Below are positions 16,777-27,866 of a DNA stretch of 64,000 bases, one piece after another; position 1 is the stretch's first letter, and each line of letters begins with the position of its first letter. The notes beneath the pieces are model-generated. The model was not told the DNA's origin and did no database searches. It saw nothing but the letters and a program-made list of their open reading frames with translations. The stretch comes from Clostridia bacterium (GTDB lineage Bacteria; Bacillota; Clostridia; Oscillospirales; Acutalibacteraceae), in the NCBI GenBank assembly GCA_017625095.1, contig JAGALQ010000024.1:124001-188000 (forward strand), given 5' to 3'. The position numbers and the translations under genes were made by a program.

Positions 16777-17577
16777 TCAAGAATATATTTCATCAAGAAT
16801 TTCAATTACGTGAGCAACAGCACCTTCATCATTTGAACGAACAACTTGTCCGGCAACAGAAAGAGCCTCATTGCTGCCGTTGCACGGGACAAATCCGCAC
16901 TCAGCAGCAACAAGCATCTCAACATCGTTATATCCGTCACCGACAGCGTACACATGATTATGAGGAATAGAAAGAACATCTGCAAGCTTGAGCAGCCCCG
17001 TTCCTTTATCAACAGAAGTATTCATAATTTCAATATATCTGCCTGTTGTTGGCAAAAAATGAACTTCGGGATGTTCTGCAGTTAAAAACGCCTGAACAGC
17101 AGCAGAATCGTTCTGTGAAAAAATCATAACCTTTGACCATGGAGCTTTTGCTTCTGACGGATCAATAACTTCAGAGAAATTGATTCCCTGAGAAGTTAAA
17201 TGTCTTGCAGAAACATCGCAGTTATTTATCACAAACGAATCAAAAAACGAATACATCTCGATTGATACAGTCGGAAAACGTTTTAACAAATTCCTTAAAG
17301 CATCAAATATCTCTTCACCGACTGTATCAGCAAAACAAAGACTGTTATTTTCATAATCATACGCCACTGCACCGTTCGAAAGCAGAACAGGAGCATTGAT
17401 ATACGATTTTTCGTATGCACTAAAGCCCTGAAATGTTCTGCCTGTAGATACTGTGAACTTACCGCCGTTCGCGATAAAATAGGCAATTTTATCGCGAACT
17501 TCAGCAGTAATTATACCTTCATTATTATATAGAGTGCCGTCATAATCGCTTGCAATAAGGACGTTATCAAATTTCAT
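16777..17577 (-). CDS. HAD-superfamily Cof-type phosphatase (2)
   Basis: 266 residues. Motif I ASDYDGTLYNNEG (Asp near residue 11), motif II VSTGRTFQGFSAYE, motif III STVDKGTGLLKLAD-like with the conserved Lys, and motif IV YAVGDGYNDVEMLVAAECG. The C2 cap between motifs II and III places it in the Cof/YidA branch, which hydrolyses sugar phosphates and other small phosphoesters. The gene starts two bases after the lacZ stop and is certainly co-transcribed; its ribosome site lies within the end of lacZ. A role in relieving sugar-phosphate stress from the beta-galactoside pathway is an inference from position only. Confidence 0.88.
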   Translation of the reverse strand: MKFDNVLIASDYDGTLYNNEGIITAEVRDKIAYFIANGGKFTVSTGRTFQGFSAYEKSYINAPVLLSNGAVAYDYENNSLCFADTVGEEIFDALRNLLKRFPTVSIEMYSFFDSFVINNCDVSARHLTSQGINFSEVIDPSEAKAPWSKVMIFSQNDSAAVQAFLTAEHPEVHFLPTTGRYIEIMNTSVDKGTGLLKLADVLSIPHNHVYAVGDGYNDVEMLVAAECGFVPCNGSNEALSVAGQVVRSNDEGAVAHVIEILDEIYS

Positions 17578-17579
17578 AA

Positions 17580-20597
<3,018 letters not shown>

Positions 20598-20612
20598 TCA
20601 CCTCACAATAAA

Positions 20613-20643
20613 AATAAGGATGTTGAGTTTCAACATCCTTATT
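20613..20643 (-). terminator. Rho-independent terminator between potCD and lacZ
   Basis: On the minus strand AATAAGGATGTTGA-AAC-TCAACATCCTTATT followed by TTTATT. A probable lacZ promoter overlaps it, so initiation there would begin inside the stem and escape termination. Confidence 0.8.
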
Positions 20644-20669
20644 TTAACATATCAAATTGTCTGATTCAA
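20641..20669 (-). promoter_or_regulatory. Probable lacZ promoter overlapping the pot terminator
   Basis: On the minus strand TTGAAT (20664-20669), a 17-base spacer and TAAAAT (20641-20646). The expected start is near 20634, within the downstream hairpin. Confidence 0.55.
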
Positions 20670-20706
20670 CAGTATTTCGCACTGTTTTCAGTATATTCAC
20701 ATAATT

Positions 20707-20742
20707 TTAACGAAAATCGCACCCATTGGATGGGGCGGATTT
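20707..20742 (-). terminator. Imperfect hairpin just after potCD
   Basis: On the minus strand GAAATCCGCCCCAT and ATGGGTGCGATTTTC can pair with bulges, followed by GTT. A weak first terminator candidate ahead of the stronger one at 20613. Confidence 0.35.
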
Positions 20743-20750
20743 CATTAATC

Positions 20751-22679
20751 TTAATACAATTTCAATTCTGACCAAAGGTCATTAAGAAGTTTAAGAGTTG
20801 CAGGATCAAGATTGTGGAAATACTGAACCTTAACTTTTTTCTTGGGATAAAGATACTCGTTGCCACGCAGTGAGTAATTCTCATGATTAATTACAGCAGT
20901 GTTTGGAGAGGCATAACAAATCATTTCAGCGTTGGCAAGAGCAACTTCAGGCTCCATAAGGAAATCAATATACATCATTGCTGCTTCGTAATTTCCGCAC
21001 GAGGAAGGTACGCAGACAGAATCGATAAAGATGTTAGTACCCTCTTTCGGATAAACAAACGCAAGATCAGGGTTTGTTTCCTGCATGGTAAGGAAATCGC
21101 CTGCATAATACGGAGCAATTGCAGCATTGCCCGCCTCCATCTTATTGAAGACTTCATCCATTACATACGCCTGAATGCACGGCTTCTGCTCTTTTAATTT
21201 CTGAAGAGCAGCTTGCCAGTCAGCTACGTTTGTTGTATTTACATCGTGACCCAGGAGGTATTGTGCAATTCCGAAGGCATCGCGGGAATTATTGAACGTA
21301 AGCACATTACCTTCGTACTTTTTATCCCACATAATACTCCAGCTGTCGGGTGTACCGTCAACCATTGTAGTATTGTAGATAAGACCAACCATACCGACAG
21401 TATAAGGAACTGAATATTCATTGTCAGGATCATAATACTGATTCTTATATTCATCAGCAATATAATCGTAATTATGAAGAGCTGCAGTATCAATTTTTCT
21501 GACAAGACCTTCATGAATAAGTCTTTCAACCATATATTCTGAAGGAATTACAATATCATATGATGCGCCACCGTTTTTGAGCTTGGTGTACATACTCTCA
21601 TTGGAGTCATATTCGGCATAATTCACCTTGATACCTGTGAGCTTCTCAAATTCAGCATTGACATCAAGAGATCCGTCAGATCCGTCTGAAATATATTCGC
21701 CCCAATTGTAAACGTTCAATACGGTGCCGGCATACTCTCTCGAATAAACGCCTTCAACCGCAATTGACGGGCCGTTATCTGTACCGGGAAACCCGAAGAT
21801 ACAAACAGCAGCAATTGACACAGCCACCGCACCCGCAAGCACTCTTTTGACAATTTTCTTTCCTTTACTTATCGGCTTGACCGACTGTTTATTCTTATCG
21901 GCTTTTGCCTGAGAGACATTTATAAGTATAAGCAGAACAAGAATAACAACAAAAATAATTGTTGAAAGAGCATACATATCGGGCTTGACAGACTTCTTTG
22001 TCATCGCATAGATACGAAGAGGAAGTGTCTGGAAATTCGGACCAGTAACAAAATAACTGATTATAAAGTCATCCAGCGACAGAGTAAACGACATTATCAT
22101 ACCGGTTACAATCGCAGGTGAAATTGAGGGCAGCGTTGTCTTAACAAAAGCTTTTATAGGCGTACAGCCAAGATCCTGAGCAGCCTCTTCAAGATGAGGA
22201 TCGGTTTGTCTGAGCTTAGGCAAAACATTCAGAATAACATAGGGAAGATTGAACGTAATATGAGCAATAAGTAAAGTCCAGAAACCGAGGACATCCTGAA
22301 TATTAAGAAAAACACCTACAAAAACAAAGAGAAGCATCATTGAAATACCGGTAACGATATCGGGATTCATCATCGGTATATCAGTCACTGACATTGTAGC
22401 TGATTTAAGATATTTATTCTTCATCCTGTCAATACCGACAGCTGCAGCAGTTCCGATTACAGTTGCAATTGCTGCAGAGAGAACGGCAAGAACAAGTGTG
22501 TTTCTAAGAGCAATCAGTGTAGTAGAATCATTGAGGATTTCCTGATACCATTTGAGCGAAAAGCCTTCAAATACTGCTGTACTGCGGCCTGCATTGAACG
22601 AGAAGAAAACAAGCACAAAAATCGGTGCATAAAGGAAAAGATAAAGTAAAACAGTATAGATTTTAGAGGCTATCTTCAT
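20751..22679 (-). CDS. potCD: PotC-PotD fusion: polyamine ABC permease plus substrate-binding protein
   Basis: 642 residues. Residues 1 to about 260 form a PotC-type permease with six hydrophobic helices and the cytoplasmic EAA loop (EEAAQDLGCTPIKAFVKTTLP). A further membrane segment (about 275-300, RVLAGAVAVSIAAVCIFGF) then leads to an extracellular PotD-type binding domain (about 315-642) with VLNVYNWGEYI, VNYAEYDSNESMYTKL and YSVPYTVGMVGLIYN, the signatures of spermidine/putrescine-binding proteins. The fusion tethers the receptor to the channel, replacing a separate lipoprotein. The reading frame is continuous with no frameshift sign. Start overlaps the potB stop by four bases (ATGA). Last gene of the potA-potB-potCD operon. 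Confidence 0.93.
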   Translation of the reverse strand: MKIASKIYTVLLYLFLYAPIFVLVFFSFNAGRSTAVFEGFSLKWYQEILNDSTTLIALRNTLVLAVLSAAIATVIGTAAAVGIDRMKNKYLKSATMSVTDIPMMNPDIVTGISMMLLFVFVGVFLNIQDVLGFWTLLIAHITFNLPYVILNVLPKLRQTDPHLEEAAQDLGCTPIKAFVKTTLPSISPAIVTGMIMSFTLSLDDFIISYFVTGPNFQTLPLRIYAMTKKSVKPDMYALSTIIFVVILVLLILINVSQAKADKNKQSVKPISKGKKIVKRVLAGAVAVSIAAVCIFGFPGTDNGPSIAVEGVYSREYAGTVLNVYNWGEYISDGSDGSLDVNAEFEKLTGIKVNYAEYDSNESMYTKLKNGGASYDIVIPSEYMVERLIHEGLVRKIDTAALHNYDYIADEYKNQYYDPDNEYSVPYTVGMVGLIYNTTMVDGTPDSWSIMWDKKYEGNVLTFNNSRDAFGIAQYLLGHDVNTTNVADWQAALQKLKEQKPCIQAYVMDEVFNKMEAGNAAIAPYYAGDFLTMQETNPDLAFVYPKEGTNIFIDSVCVPSSCGNYEAAMMYIDFLMEPEVALANAEMICYASPNTAVINHENYSLRGNEYLYPKKKVKVQYFHNLDPATLKLLNDLWSELKLY

Positions 22680-23509
22680 ACAATCGCGCCTCCTGTATCG
22701 TCACTGTCGGTAAACTTGTTCATAACAGCCATCGAAATAAGAATAAGCACCATAAGAACAAGTGAAAGAGAAGCACCCAGATTGAAATTATTCGCACTCT
22801 GGAACTGACTTTCAATCGCGTCACCTATAAGCATAAAGCTGCCGCCGCCAAGCTTCTGAGAAATGTAGAAGGTACTGACCGACGGGACAAAAACCATCGT
22901 AATACCGGACACAACACCGGGAAGGCTGAGCGGAAAAACAACACGTCTGAGAACGTCAAAACGGTTGCCGCCGAGATCCTGAGCCGCAGCAACAACCGAA
23001 GGATCAAGCTTTGACATAATTGTATAAATCGGAAGAATCATATAAGGCAGATAATTATAAACCATACCTAATACGACTGCACCGCCCGAATTGAGGAAAC
23101 CGTTTTCGCTCGCAAGACCGAATATGTCAAGAACCTTATTAAGTATGCCGTTACGCTCAAGGATAAGCATCCAGGAATAAGTACGAATAAGCAGGTTCAT
23201 CCACATCGGAAGCATTATCAGCATCATCATAACACGCTGAGAATTGGCAGAAAACTGAGATAGAATATAAGCAAAAGGATAAGCGATAATAAAACAAATA
23301 AGTGTTGACAGTAAGCCATACCACAAAGAAAGTAAAAAAGTAGGAATATAAGCTTTAAGTTCGAAAATATTCTCTAATGTAAAATCACCTTCTGCATTAG
23401 TAAAAGCGTAATATACAACAACAAAAAGAGGTACAACAATGAAAATTATTGACCAGAGAATATGCGGAGCAGCAAGAAGATTTGAGAGGAAAGATTTTTT
23501 CTTATTCAT
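22676..23509 (-). CDS. potB: Polyamine ABC transporter permease PotB
   Basis: 277 residues from ATG 23509, which follows AGGAGGAATAAG; a longer frame upstream overlaps potA and was rejected. About six membrane helices; the EAA loop AAAQDLGGNRFDVLRRVVFPLSLPG (split here as AAAQDLGG and VVFPLSLPG) contacts the ATPase. PYMILPIYTIMSKLD and FVPSVSTFYISQKLGGG are typical of PotB/PotH permeases of the binding-protein-dependent polyamine system. The start lies one base after the potA stop and its end overlaps potCD, so the three proteins are translationally coupled. Confidence 0.92.
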   Translation of the reverse strand: MNKKKSFLSNLLAAPHILWSIIFIVVPLFVVVYYAFTNAEGDFTLENIFELKAYIPTFLLSLWYGLLSTLICFIIAYPFAYILSQFSANSQRVMMMLIMLPMWMNLLIRTYSWMLILERNGILNKVLDIFGLASENGFLNSGGAVVLGMVYNYLPYMILPIYTIMSKLDPSVVAAAQDLGGNRFDVLRRVVFPLSLPGVVSGITMVFVPSVSTFYISQKLGGGSFMLIGDAIESQFQSANNFNLGASLSLVLMVLILISMAVMNKFTDSDDTGGAIV

Positions 23510-23510
23510 C

Positions 23511-24641
23511 TTATTCCTCCTCACCGTTATCAACGGATGCGTCGGAAAGCTCGTCAAACTCCTCACTGAAAGAGCTGTAATCGCCGTAAAGACCGGAATA
23601 TTCGCTCTTTTTCATAATATGAATGGCATCAGGCTCTATGAAGAGACCGATTTTTTTGCCGACTTCATGATAATCGGTAGACTGGATCATCCACTTGAAA
23701 CCGCCGATATCAACGATTGTTTCAAAATGAACGCCTTTAAAGGTTACAGAAGTAACTTCGCCTTTAACCATACCCTTATCAACATCAACAACGTCAACAT
23801 CTTCAGGACGGACAACAACGTCAACCTTTTCGTTAGGTGCAAAGCCTTTATCAAGACATTCAAACCTATGACCTGAGAAATCAACCTGGAAATCCTCACG
23901 CATAATGCCGTCGATAATATTACTCTCGCCAATGAAATCGGCTACAAAGGCATTTTTAGGCTCATTATAAATCTTGATAGGTGTACCGATCTGCTGAATG
24001 ACACCGTTATTCATAACAACAACGGTATCAGACATTGAAAGAGCTTCTTCCTGGTCATGAGTAACGTAAATAAACGTAATACCCATCTGCTGCTGGATAT
24101 TTTTAAGCTCGTTTTGCATATCTTTGCGAAGTTTCAAATCAAGAGCACCGAGAGGCTCGTCAAGCAGAAGAACGCGAGGCTTGTTAGCAAGCGCACGTGC
24201 AATAGCAACACGCTGCTGCTGACCGCCGGAAAGAGACTGAATATTTCGTTTTTCGAAGCCCTTGAGATTAACGAGCTTAAGCATCGCAGTGACAGTCTCT
24301 TCAATCTCCTGCTTCGGAGCTTTTTTGAGTCTGAGACCGAAAGCTATATTTTCAAAAACATTAAGATGCGGAAAAAGTGCATAACGCTGAAAAATGGTGT
24401 TAACCTGCCTCTTATGAGGAGGAACATCATTTATACGTTTATTATCAAATATTACATCACCGCTGTCAGGTTCAATAAATCCTGCAATAACACGGAGAGT
24501 TGTTGTTTTGCCACAACCTGATGGACCGAGAAAAGTTATAAACTCCTTATCTCTGATGTAAAGATTAAGATCTTTAAGTATAGGCTCACCGTCAAAAGAA
24601 ACGGAAATGTTTTTAAGGTCGATAATGATGTTGTTTTCCAA
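23511..24641 (-). CDS. potA: Polyamine ABC transporter ATPase PotA
   Basis: 376 residues, normal for PotA. Nucleotide-binding domain (about 1-240): Walker [10 protein letters not shown] (about 38-46), Q-loop, signature [15 protein letters not shown] (about 138), Walker [12 protein letters not shown], switch His in VTHDQEEAL. The C-terminal part (about 245-376) contains the TOBE domain ([24 protein letters not shown]). It powers import of spermidine/putrescine with PotB and PotCD. First gene of the operon, with a consensus promoter 40-70 bases upstream. The last residues are very acidic ([17 protein letters not shown]). Confidence 0.95.
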   Translation of the reverse strand: MENNIIIDLKNISVSFDGEPILKDLNLYIRDKEFITFLGPSGCGKTTTLRVIAGFIEPDSGDVIFDNKRINDVPPHKRQVNTIFQRYALFPHLNVFENIAFGLRLKKAPKQEIEETVTAMLKLVNLKGFEKRNIQSLSGGQQQRVAIARALANKPRVLLLDEPLGALDLKLRKDMQNELKNIQQQMGITFIYVTHDQEEALSMSDTVVVMNNGVIQQIGTPIKIYNEPKNAFVADFIGESNIIDGIMREDFQVDFSGHRFECLDKGFAPNEKVDVVVRPEDVDVVDVDKGMVKGEVTSVTFKGVHFETIVDIGGFKWMIQSTDYHEVGKKIGLFIEPDAIHIMKKSEYSGLYGDYSSFSEEFDELSDASVDNGEEE

Positions 24642-24680
24642 TTATGCAACCCCTCTCTTATATATAATATATCGATTACA

Positions 24681-24709
24681 AATATAGTGCTAAATTCTTC
24701 AAATGTCAA
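24681..24709 (-). promoter_or_regulatory. Promoter of the potA-potB-potCD operon
   Basis: On the minus strand TTGACA (24704-24709), 17-base spacer, TATATT (24681-24686), about 40 bases before the potA ATG. The rest of 24642-24876 is AT-rich and holds no gene. Confidence 0.8.
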
Positions 24710-24831
24710 CAATTATTTTATTTTTTTTGACAAAAATCAGCCGTCAGCTCGAACAGATTTTCATAATGCTTTGATTATCTCACTTTATCTCTTGTTTTCT
24801 CGTAAATGCTCCCTTTTTTATAAAATAAAAA

Positions 24832-24865
24832 AATCCGGCTGCCACCAAAAGGCTACAACCGGATT
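24832..24865 (-). terminator. Terminator after ChbG deacetylase 2
   Basis: On the minus strand AATCCGG...GCC...GGC...CCGGATT followed by TTTTTTATTTT, 11 bases after the stop at 24877. Confidence 0.85.
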
Positions 24866-24876
24866 AAAAACCTGAC

Positions 24877-25761
24877 TTAGCGGACTCTGCCGCCCTTCAT
24901 CTTAATAAGTTCACGGTAGCTGATAAGCTCAACACCGTGCTCCTTGAGATACTGATGAACATAAGGATCTTTCATCAGCTCATATTCCCATACTCTGTCC
25001 TGCCATCTTGCAGTAATACCCTTGAGCTCATCTGATTCAACAGAGGGATGAACAAAGGTTTCTGTTACACCGTCTTCAGGAATATCTGTCCATATTTTGA
25101 GAATAGTATCTCTGTAAACCTCGTAGCTAACACGCATATCGTCATTCCAGTCAGGGAAAAGAAGATAATCCGGAATAACAACGTTATACTTCTTGCCCCA
25201 TCTCTTTGAAAGAAGTGTGATAGCTGCATAGAGGAAATAAGGTGTGCCATTCGGGCAGATGCGCTTATCATGCTTAGTGTAAAGGCGATATGCATAGCCG
25301 TACTCGCCGCAAACGCGAAGTGTCATTTTGGCAAGGCCGAGACGACCTGTATAATGACCGTAAAGCGAACCCATATGGTTATCAGTATGAGAAGGCTTCA
25401 TACCCATCTTATGTGCCAAATCAATCTGTGCACGTATCTCTCTTTCAAGATCTTCATAAGAAGCATTTTTCTCAACCTGATCGCTTTCGTGCCACATAAA
25501 TCCTTCTTCATCAACAAGAGTCTTACCGTCGGTAAGAGGTTTCCAGCGGTACTTACCCCATTCACTTGTCATTGTGAGATGTATACCGATAGCATATTCG
25601 GGATGAGCAATAGAAAATTCAACGGCTTCTTTTGCTGCGGGGCAAGGCATCATAATAGTAGATGACTTAAGCCAGCCACCCTCAAAAAGCTCGTAAACAG
25701 CGTCATTTGCTGCCTTACACATTCCGTAGTCGTCGGCATTGACAATAAGATATTTAGCCAT
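24877..25761 (-). CDS. ChbG/HpnK-family (YdjC-like) carbohydrate deacetylase (2)
   Basis: 294 residues from ATG 25761, with AAAGGGA nine bases upstream; codons further upstream lie over the promoter. Motifs match copy 1 (13865-14761): VNADDYGMCKAAND, IGIHLTMTSEWGKYRW, PSHTDNHMGSLYGHYTGR and ETFVHPSVESDELKG, providing the Asp and two His metal ligands of the YdjC fold. It probably removes an N-acetyl group from an amino sugar. Monocistronic between its own promoter and terminator. The two copies differ in the middle (CPNGTPYFLYAAITLLSKRWGKK is specific to this copy, here a helical insertion), so substrates may differ. Confidence 0.88.
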   Translation of the reverse strand: MAKYLIVNADDYGMCKAANDAVYELFEGGWLKSSTIMMPCPAAKEAVEFSIAHPEYAIGIHLTMTSEWGKYRWKPLTDGKTLVDEEGFMWHESDQVEKNASYEDLEREIRAQIDLAHKMGMKPSHTDNHMGSLYGHYTGRLGLAKMTLRVCGEYGYAYRLYTKHDKRICPNGTPYFLYAAITLLSKRWGKKYNVVIPDYLLFPDWNDDMRVSYEVYRDTILKIWTDIPEDGVTETFVHPSVESDELKGITARWQDRVWEYELMKDPYVHQYLKEHGVELISYRELIKMKGGRVR

Positions 25762-25798
25762 ATTAATTCCCTTTCTTTGTACATATAGATACAGATAA

Positions 25799-25826
25799 AT
25801 CATAGCACATCTGCAAAATTATTCAA
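25799..25826 (-). promoter_or_regulatory. Probable promoter of ChbG deacetylase 2
   Basis: On the minus strand TTGAAT (25821-25826), 16-base spacer, TATGAT (25799-25804). Confidence 0.55.
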
Positions 25827-25894
25827 TATTCAAATTGAATAAAGAGATGATTTAATTTTTGTTGTTTGTGCTATAAACTTATTAGATATAAAGA

Positions 25895-25970
25895 TGGTGG
25901 ATCTGAAGAGAATCGAACTCTCGACCTTTCGGTTGCGAACCGAACGCTCTCCCGGCTGAGCTACAGACCC
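25895..25970 (-). tRNA. tRNA-Ala (anticodon CGC)
   Basis: 76 bases on the minus strand with an encoded CCA. Acceptor GGGTCTG pairs with CAGATCC and includes the G3:U70 pair that marks alanine tRNAs. D arm GCTC/GAGC, anticodon arm TTCGG-TTCGCAA-CCGAA (anticodon CGC, codon GCG), T arm GAGAG-TTCGATT-CTCTT. A consensus promoter lies directly upstream. Confidence 0.92.
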
Positions 25971-25981
25971 GAATTTATTCA

Positions 25982-26010
25982 ATTATATTTTATTCAAATA
26001 TTGTTGTCAA
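25982..26010 (-). promoter_or_regulatory. Promoter of tRNA-Ala
   Basis: On the minus strand a perfect TTGACA (26005-26010), 17-base spacer and TATAAT (25982-25987), 11 bases before the tRNA. Confidence 0.85.
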
Positions 26011-26013
26011 CTA

Positions 26014-26042
26014 TTGCAAAAGACAGATTTTTAATGTATAAT
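26014..26042 (+). promoter_or_regulatory. Probable promoter of the MltG-like lipoprotein gene
   Basis: TTGCAA (26014-26019), 17-base spacer, TATAAT (26037-26042), about 30 bases before the ATG; it abuts the divergent tRNA-Ala promoter. Confidence 0.6.
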
Positions 26043-26073
26043 AAATCAAAATGTTCATTATAAAGGACACAAT

Positions 26074-26880
26074 ATGGTTAAAAAGATTACAGCACTTGTT
26101 CTTTGTCTTGCGTTATTTTGTCTTTTCGGCTGTGCACCTGAGAAAGCCGAAACACCAGAAATCAATTCAGACGCCACTCGCCCTTACGATATCAGAATCA
26201 AATTTTCTGACGGCCTTACTGCCGAAGAATATGCAAAAATTCTCGAAGAAAACAACGTATGCTCCGCTGCGGATTTTTTAGCCGCTGTTAACGCACCCGA
26301 GTCAGACTATTGGTTCATAAATGAAATTCCCAATCCTCAAAGCAGACCTTTCCTGCTCGAGGGTTATCTTTATCCCGGCACATACGACTTCCGTTATAAC
26401 TCCGATGCTCAGACAGTGCTTAATTGCTTTCTCGACAACTTCGATAAGCAAATCACAGATACTTACAAATCGCGAGCTAAGGAGTTAGGCTATTCAATAG
26501 ATGATGCTCTCACTATTGCTTCAATAATTCGTGAAGAAGCTATTGACAGTGAGCTGAAAAACGTATCATCGGTTATTCACAACAGGCTTGACTCTGATTA
26601 CGGAAAACTTGAATGTGACGTTACGATTTTCTACCTCAACAATCACGTCAAACCGTATACAGATGATATATCACGATACAAGTCGCTTTATAACACCTAC
26701 GATGTTAAGGGCTTGCCTGCCGGTCCGATTACTAACGTCAGTACGTCAGCAATCGAAGCTGCCCTCTACCCTGCTGATACAGATTATTACTTCTTTGTCT
26801 ATGACGACGCCAGAAATTATTATTATGCCGAAACTTGGAAAGAGCACTCGGCAAACGTTAACAAGTATTACAAAAAGTAA
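26074..26880 (+). CDS. MltG-like (YceG domain) lipoprotein, shortened
   Basis: 268 residues; MltG proteins are usually 330-400. The N-terminus is a lipoprotein signal with lipobox LFGC instead of the usual single transmembrane anchor. A short LysM-like start region (SDGLTAEEYAKIL) leads to the YceG catalytic part: LEGYLYPGTYDF, IASIIREEAID, VSSVIHNRLD, LECDVTIFYLN and YNTYDVKGLPAGPITNVS, matching the order in endolytic murein transglycosylases that cut nascent glycan strands. The conserved EKE triplet reads REE here and DPT reads DVT, so activity needs checking. AAAGGA precedes the ATG. Followed by another lipoprotein gene 42 bases downstream. Confidence 0.78.
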   Translation: MVKKITALVLCLALFCLFGCAPEKAETPEINSDATRPYDIRIKFSDGLTAEEYAKILEENNVCSAADFLAAVNAPESDYWFINEIPNPQSRPFLLEGYLYPGTYDFRYNSDAQTVLNCFLDNFDKQITDTYKSRAKELGYSIDDALTIASIIREEAIDSELKNVSSVIHNRLDSDYGKLECDVTIFYLNNHVKPYTDDISRYKSLYNTYDVKGLPAGPITNVSTSAIEAALYPADTDYYFFVYDDARNYYYAETWKEHSANVNKYYKK

Positions 26881-26922
26881 ACAATGCCAACAGGCATTTA
26901 AATACCGAAAGGAGAAAACCCA

Positions 26923-27810
26923 ATGAAAAAACTCATAGCACTTCTTCTTGCCGTTGCAATGCTCCTTAGCTTTGCAGCATGCGGCGAGAAAAATCCCGAT
27001 CCCGTAGAAACCACAGCAGCAGAAGAAACAACAATTGCTGATGAAGCAGCAGATGCAACAACAGCAGCTGAAGAAGAAGTTTCTGCTGAAGAGCCTGCTT
27101 CCGAAGAAGCAACAACAGTCGAAGAGACAAGCGCAGCTGAAGAGGAAACAACAGCAGCTATGCCCACAGAAGAAAAGGATATCATTGAGTACTACAACAC
27201 AGCAATCAACAAGGCTGTTGATGCTAAGGTCGGCTTCAATAAGCTTCGTTACGTCGATAACGAGAAGCTTAACGCCGGTATCCTTCTCAAGACATTCGGC
27301 GATGTTATGTATAAGTTCATGGGCATCGGCGCAGAGAACAAGTACACAATGGATGTTACTAAGGGTCAGTGGGAGTCAGACCTTCCCCACCAGTACCTTC
27401 GCAAGAGCACACTTTCAGATTCTGACGTAACAAAGGCTACTTGCACAGCTGACGGCGATGAGTACACAATCGTACTTAACGTTAAGGGCGGTTCAAGCTA
27501 TGCAGACAAGAAATCCAAGTCAAACAATTCTCCCATCGATAAGTGCGGTATCTGCGTAGGTGATGGCGATAAGAGCTACTTCGACCACAAGACAGCTGTC
27601 GTTATCTACGATGCAATCGATGATGTTCTTGGCGGCGCAAAAGTCAGCGAGAGCTATGACAACGCAACAGTTAAGGCAGTTATCAACTCTACAACAGGCA
27701 ACCTTGTCAGCCTTACAGTTGAATACAATATCGACGTTGAAATCGATGTAGCAGGTGGCGGTAACGCAACAGGTTCTGCACACGTCTTCTACAAAAACTT
27801 CAAGTATTAA
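26923..27810 (+). CDS. Acidic lipoprotein of unknown function
   Basis: 295 residues; strong ribosome site AAAGGAG. The signal peptide ends at the lipobox SFAAC-G. Residues about 22-85 are a low-complexity Thr/Ala/Glu linker (repeated TTAAEE-like units), a usual spacer between a membrane anchor and an extracellular domain. The globular part (about 88-295) starts IIEYYNTAINKAVDAKVGFNKLRYVDNEKLN and ends in beta-rich repeats (VKAVINSTTGNLVSLTVEYNIDVEIDV region). I do not recognise a named family. Codon use is strongly biased (many GCA, AAG, GAG), suggesting high expression. Transcript ends at a strong terminator. Confidence 0.8.
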   Translation: MKKLIALLLAVAMLLSFAACGEKNPDPVETTAAEETTIADEAADATTAAEEEVSAEEPASEEATTVEETSAAEEETTAAMPTEEKDIIEYYNTAINKAVDAKVGFNKLRYVDNEKLNAGILLKTFGDVMYKFMGIGAENKYTMDVTKGQWESDLPHQYLRKSTLSDSDVTKATCTADGDEYTIVLNVKGGSSYADKKSKSNNSPIDKCGICVGDGDKSYFDHKTAVVIYDAIDDVLGGAKVSESYDNATVKAVINSTTGNLVSLTVEYNIDVEIDVAGGGNATGSAHVFYKNFKY

Positions 27811-27828
27811 TTAAATCCCGAATTAACA

Positions 27829-27866
27829 AAGAACCCGATTCCTTTACGGAATCGGGTTCTTATTTT
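27829..27866. terminator. Bidirectional terminator
   Basis: AAGAACCCGATTCC and GGAATCGGGTTCTT form a 14-base-pair stem with T-rich flanks on both strands, between the acidic lipoprotein and the convergent MacB-like gene. Confidence 0.9.

Noticed and set aside
25895-25970. tRNA-Arg or tRNA-Cys
   Set aside because: Careful folding puts CGC at positions 34-36 and shows G3:U70, which identifies alanine.
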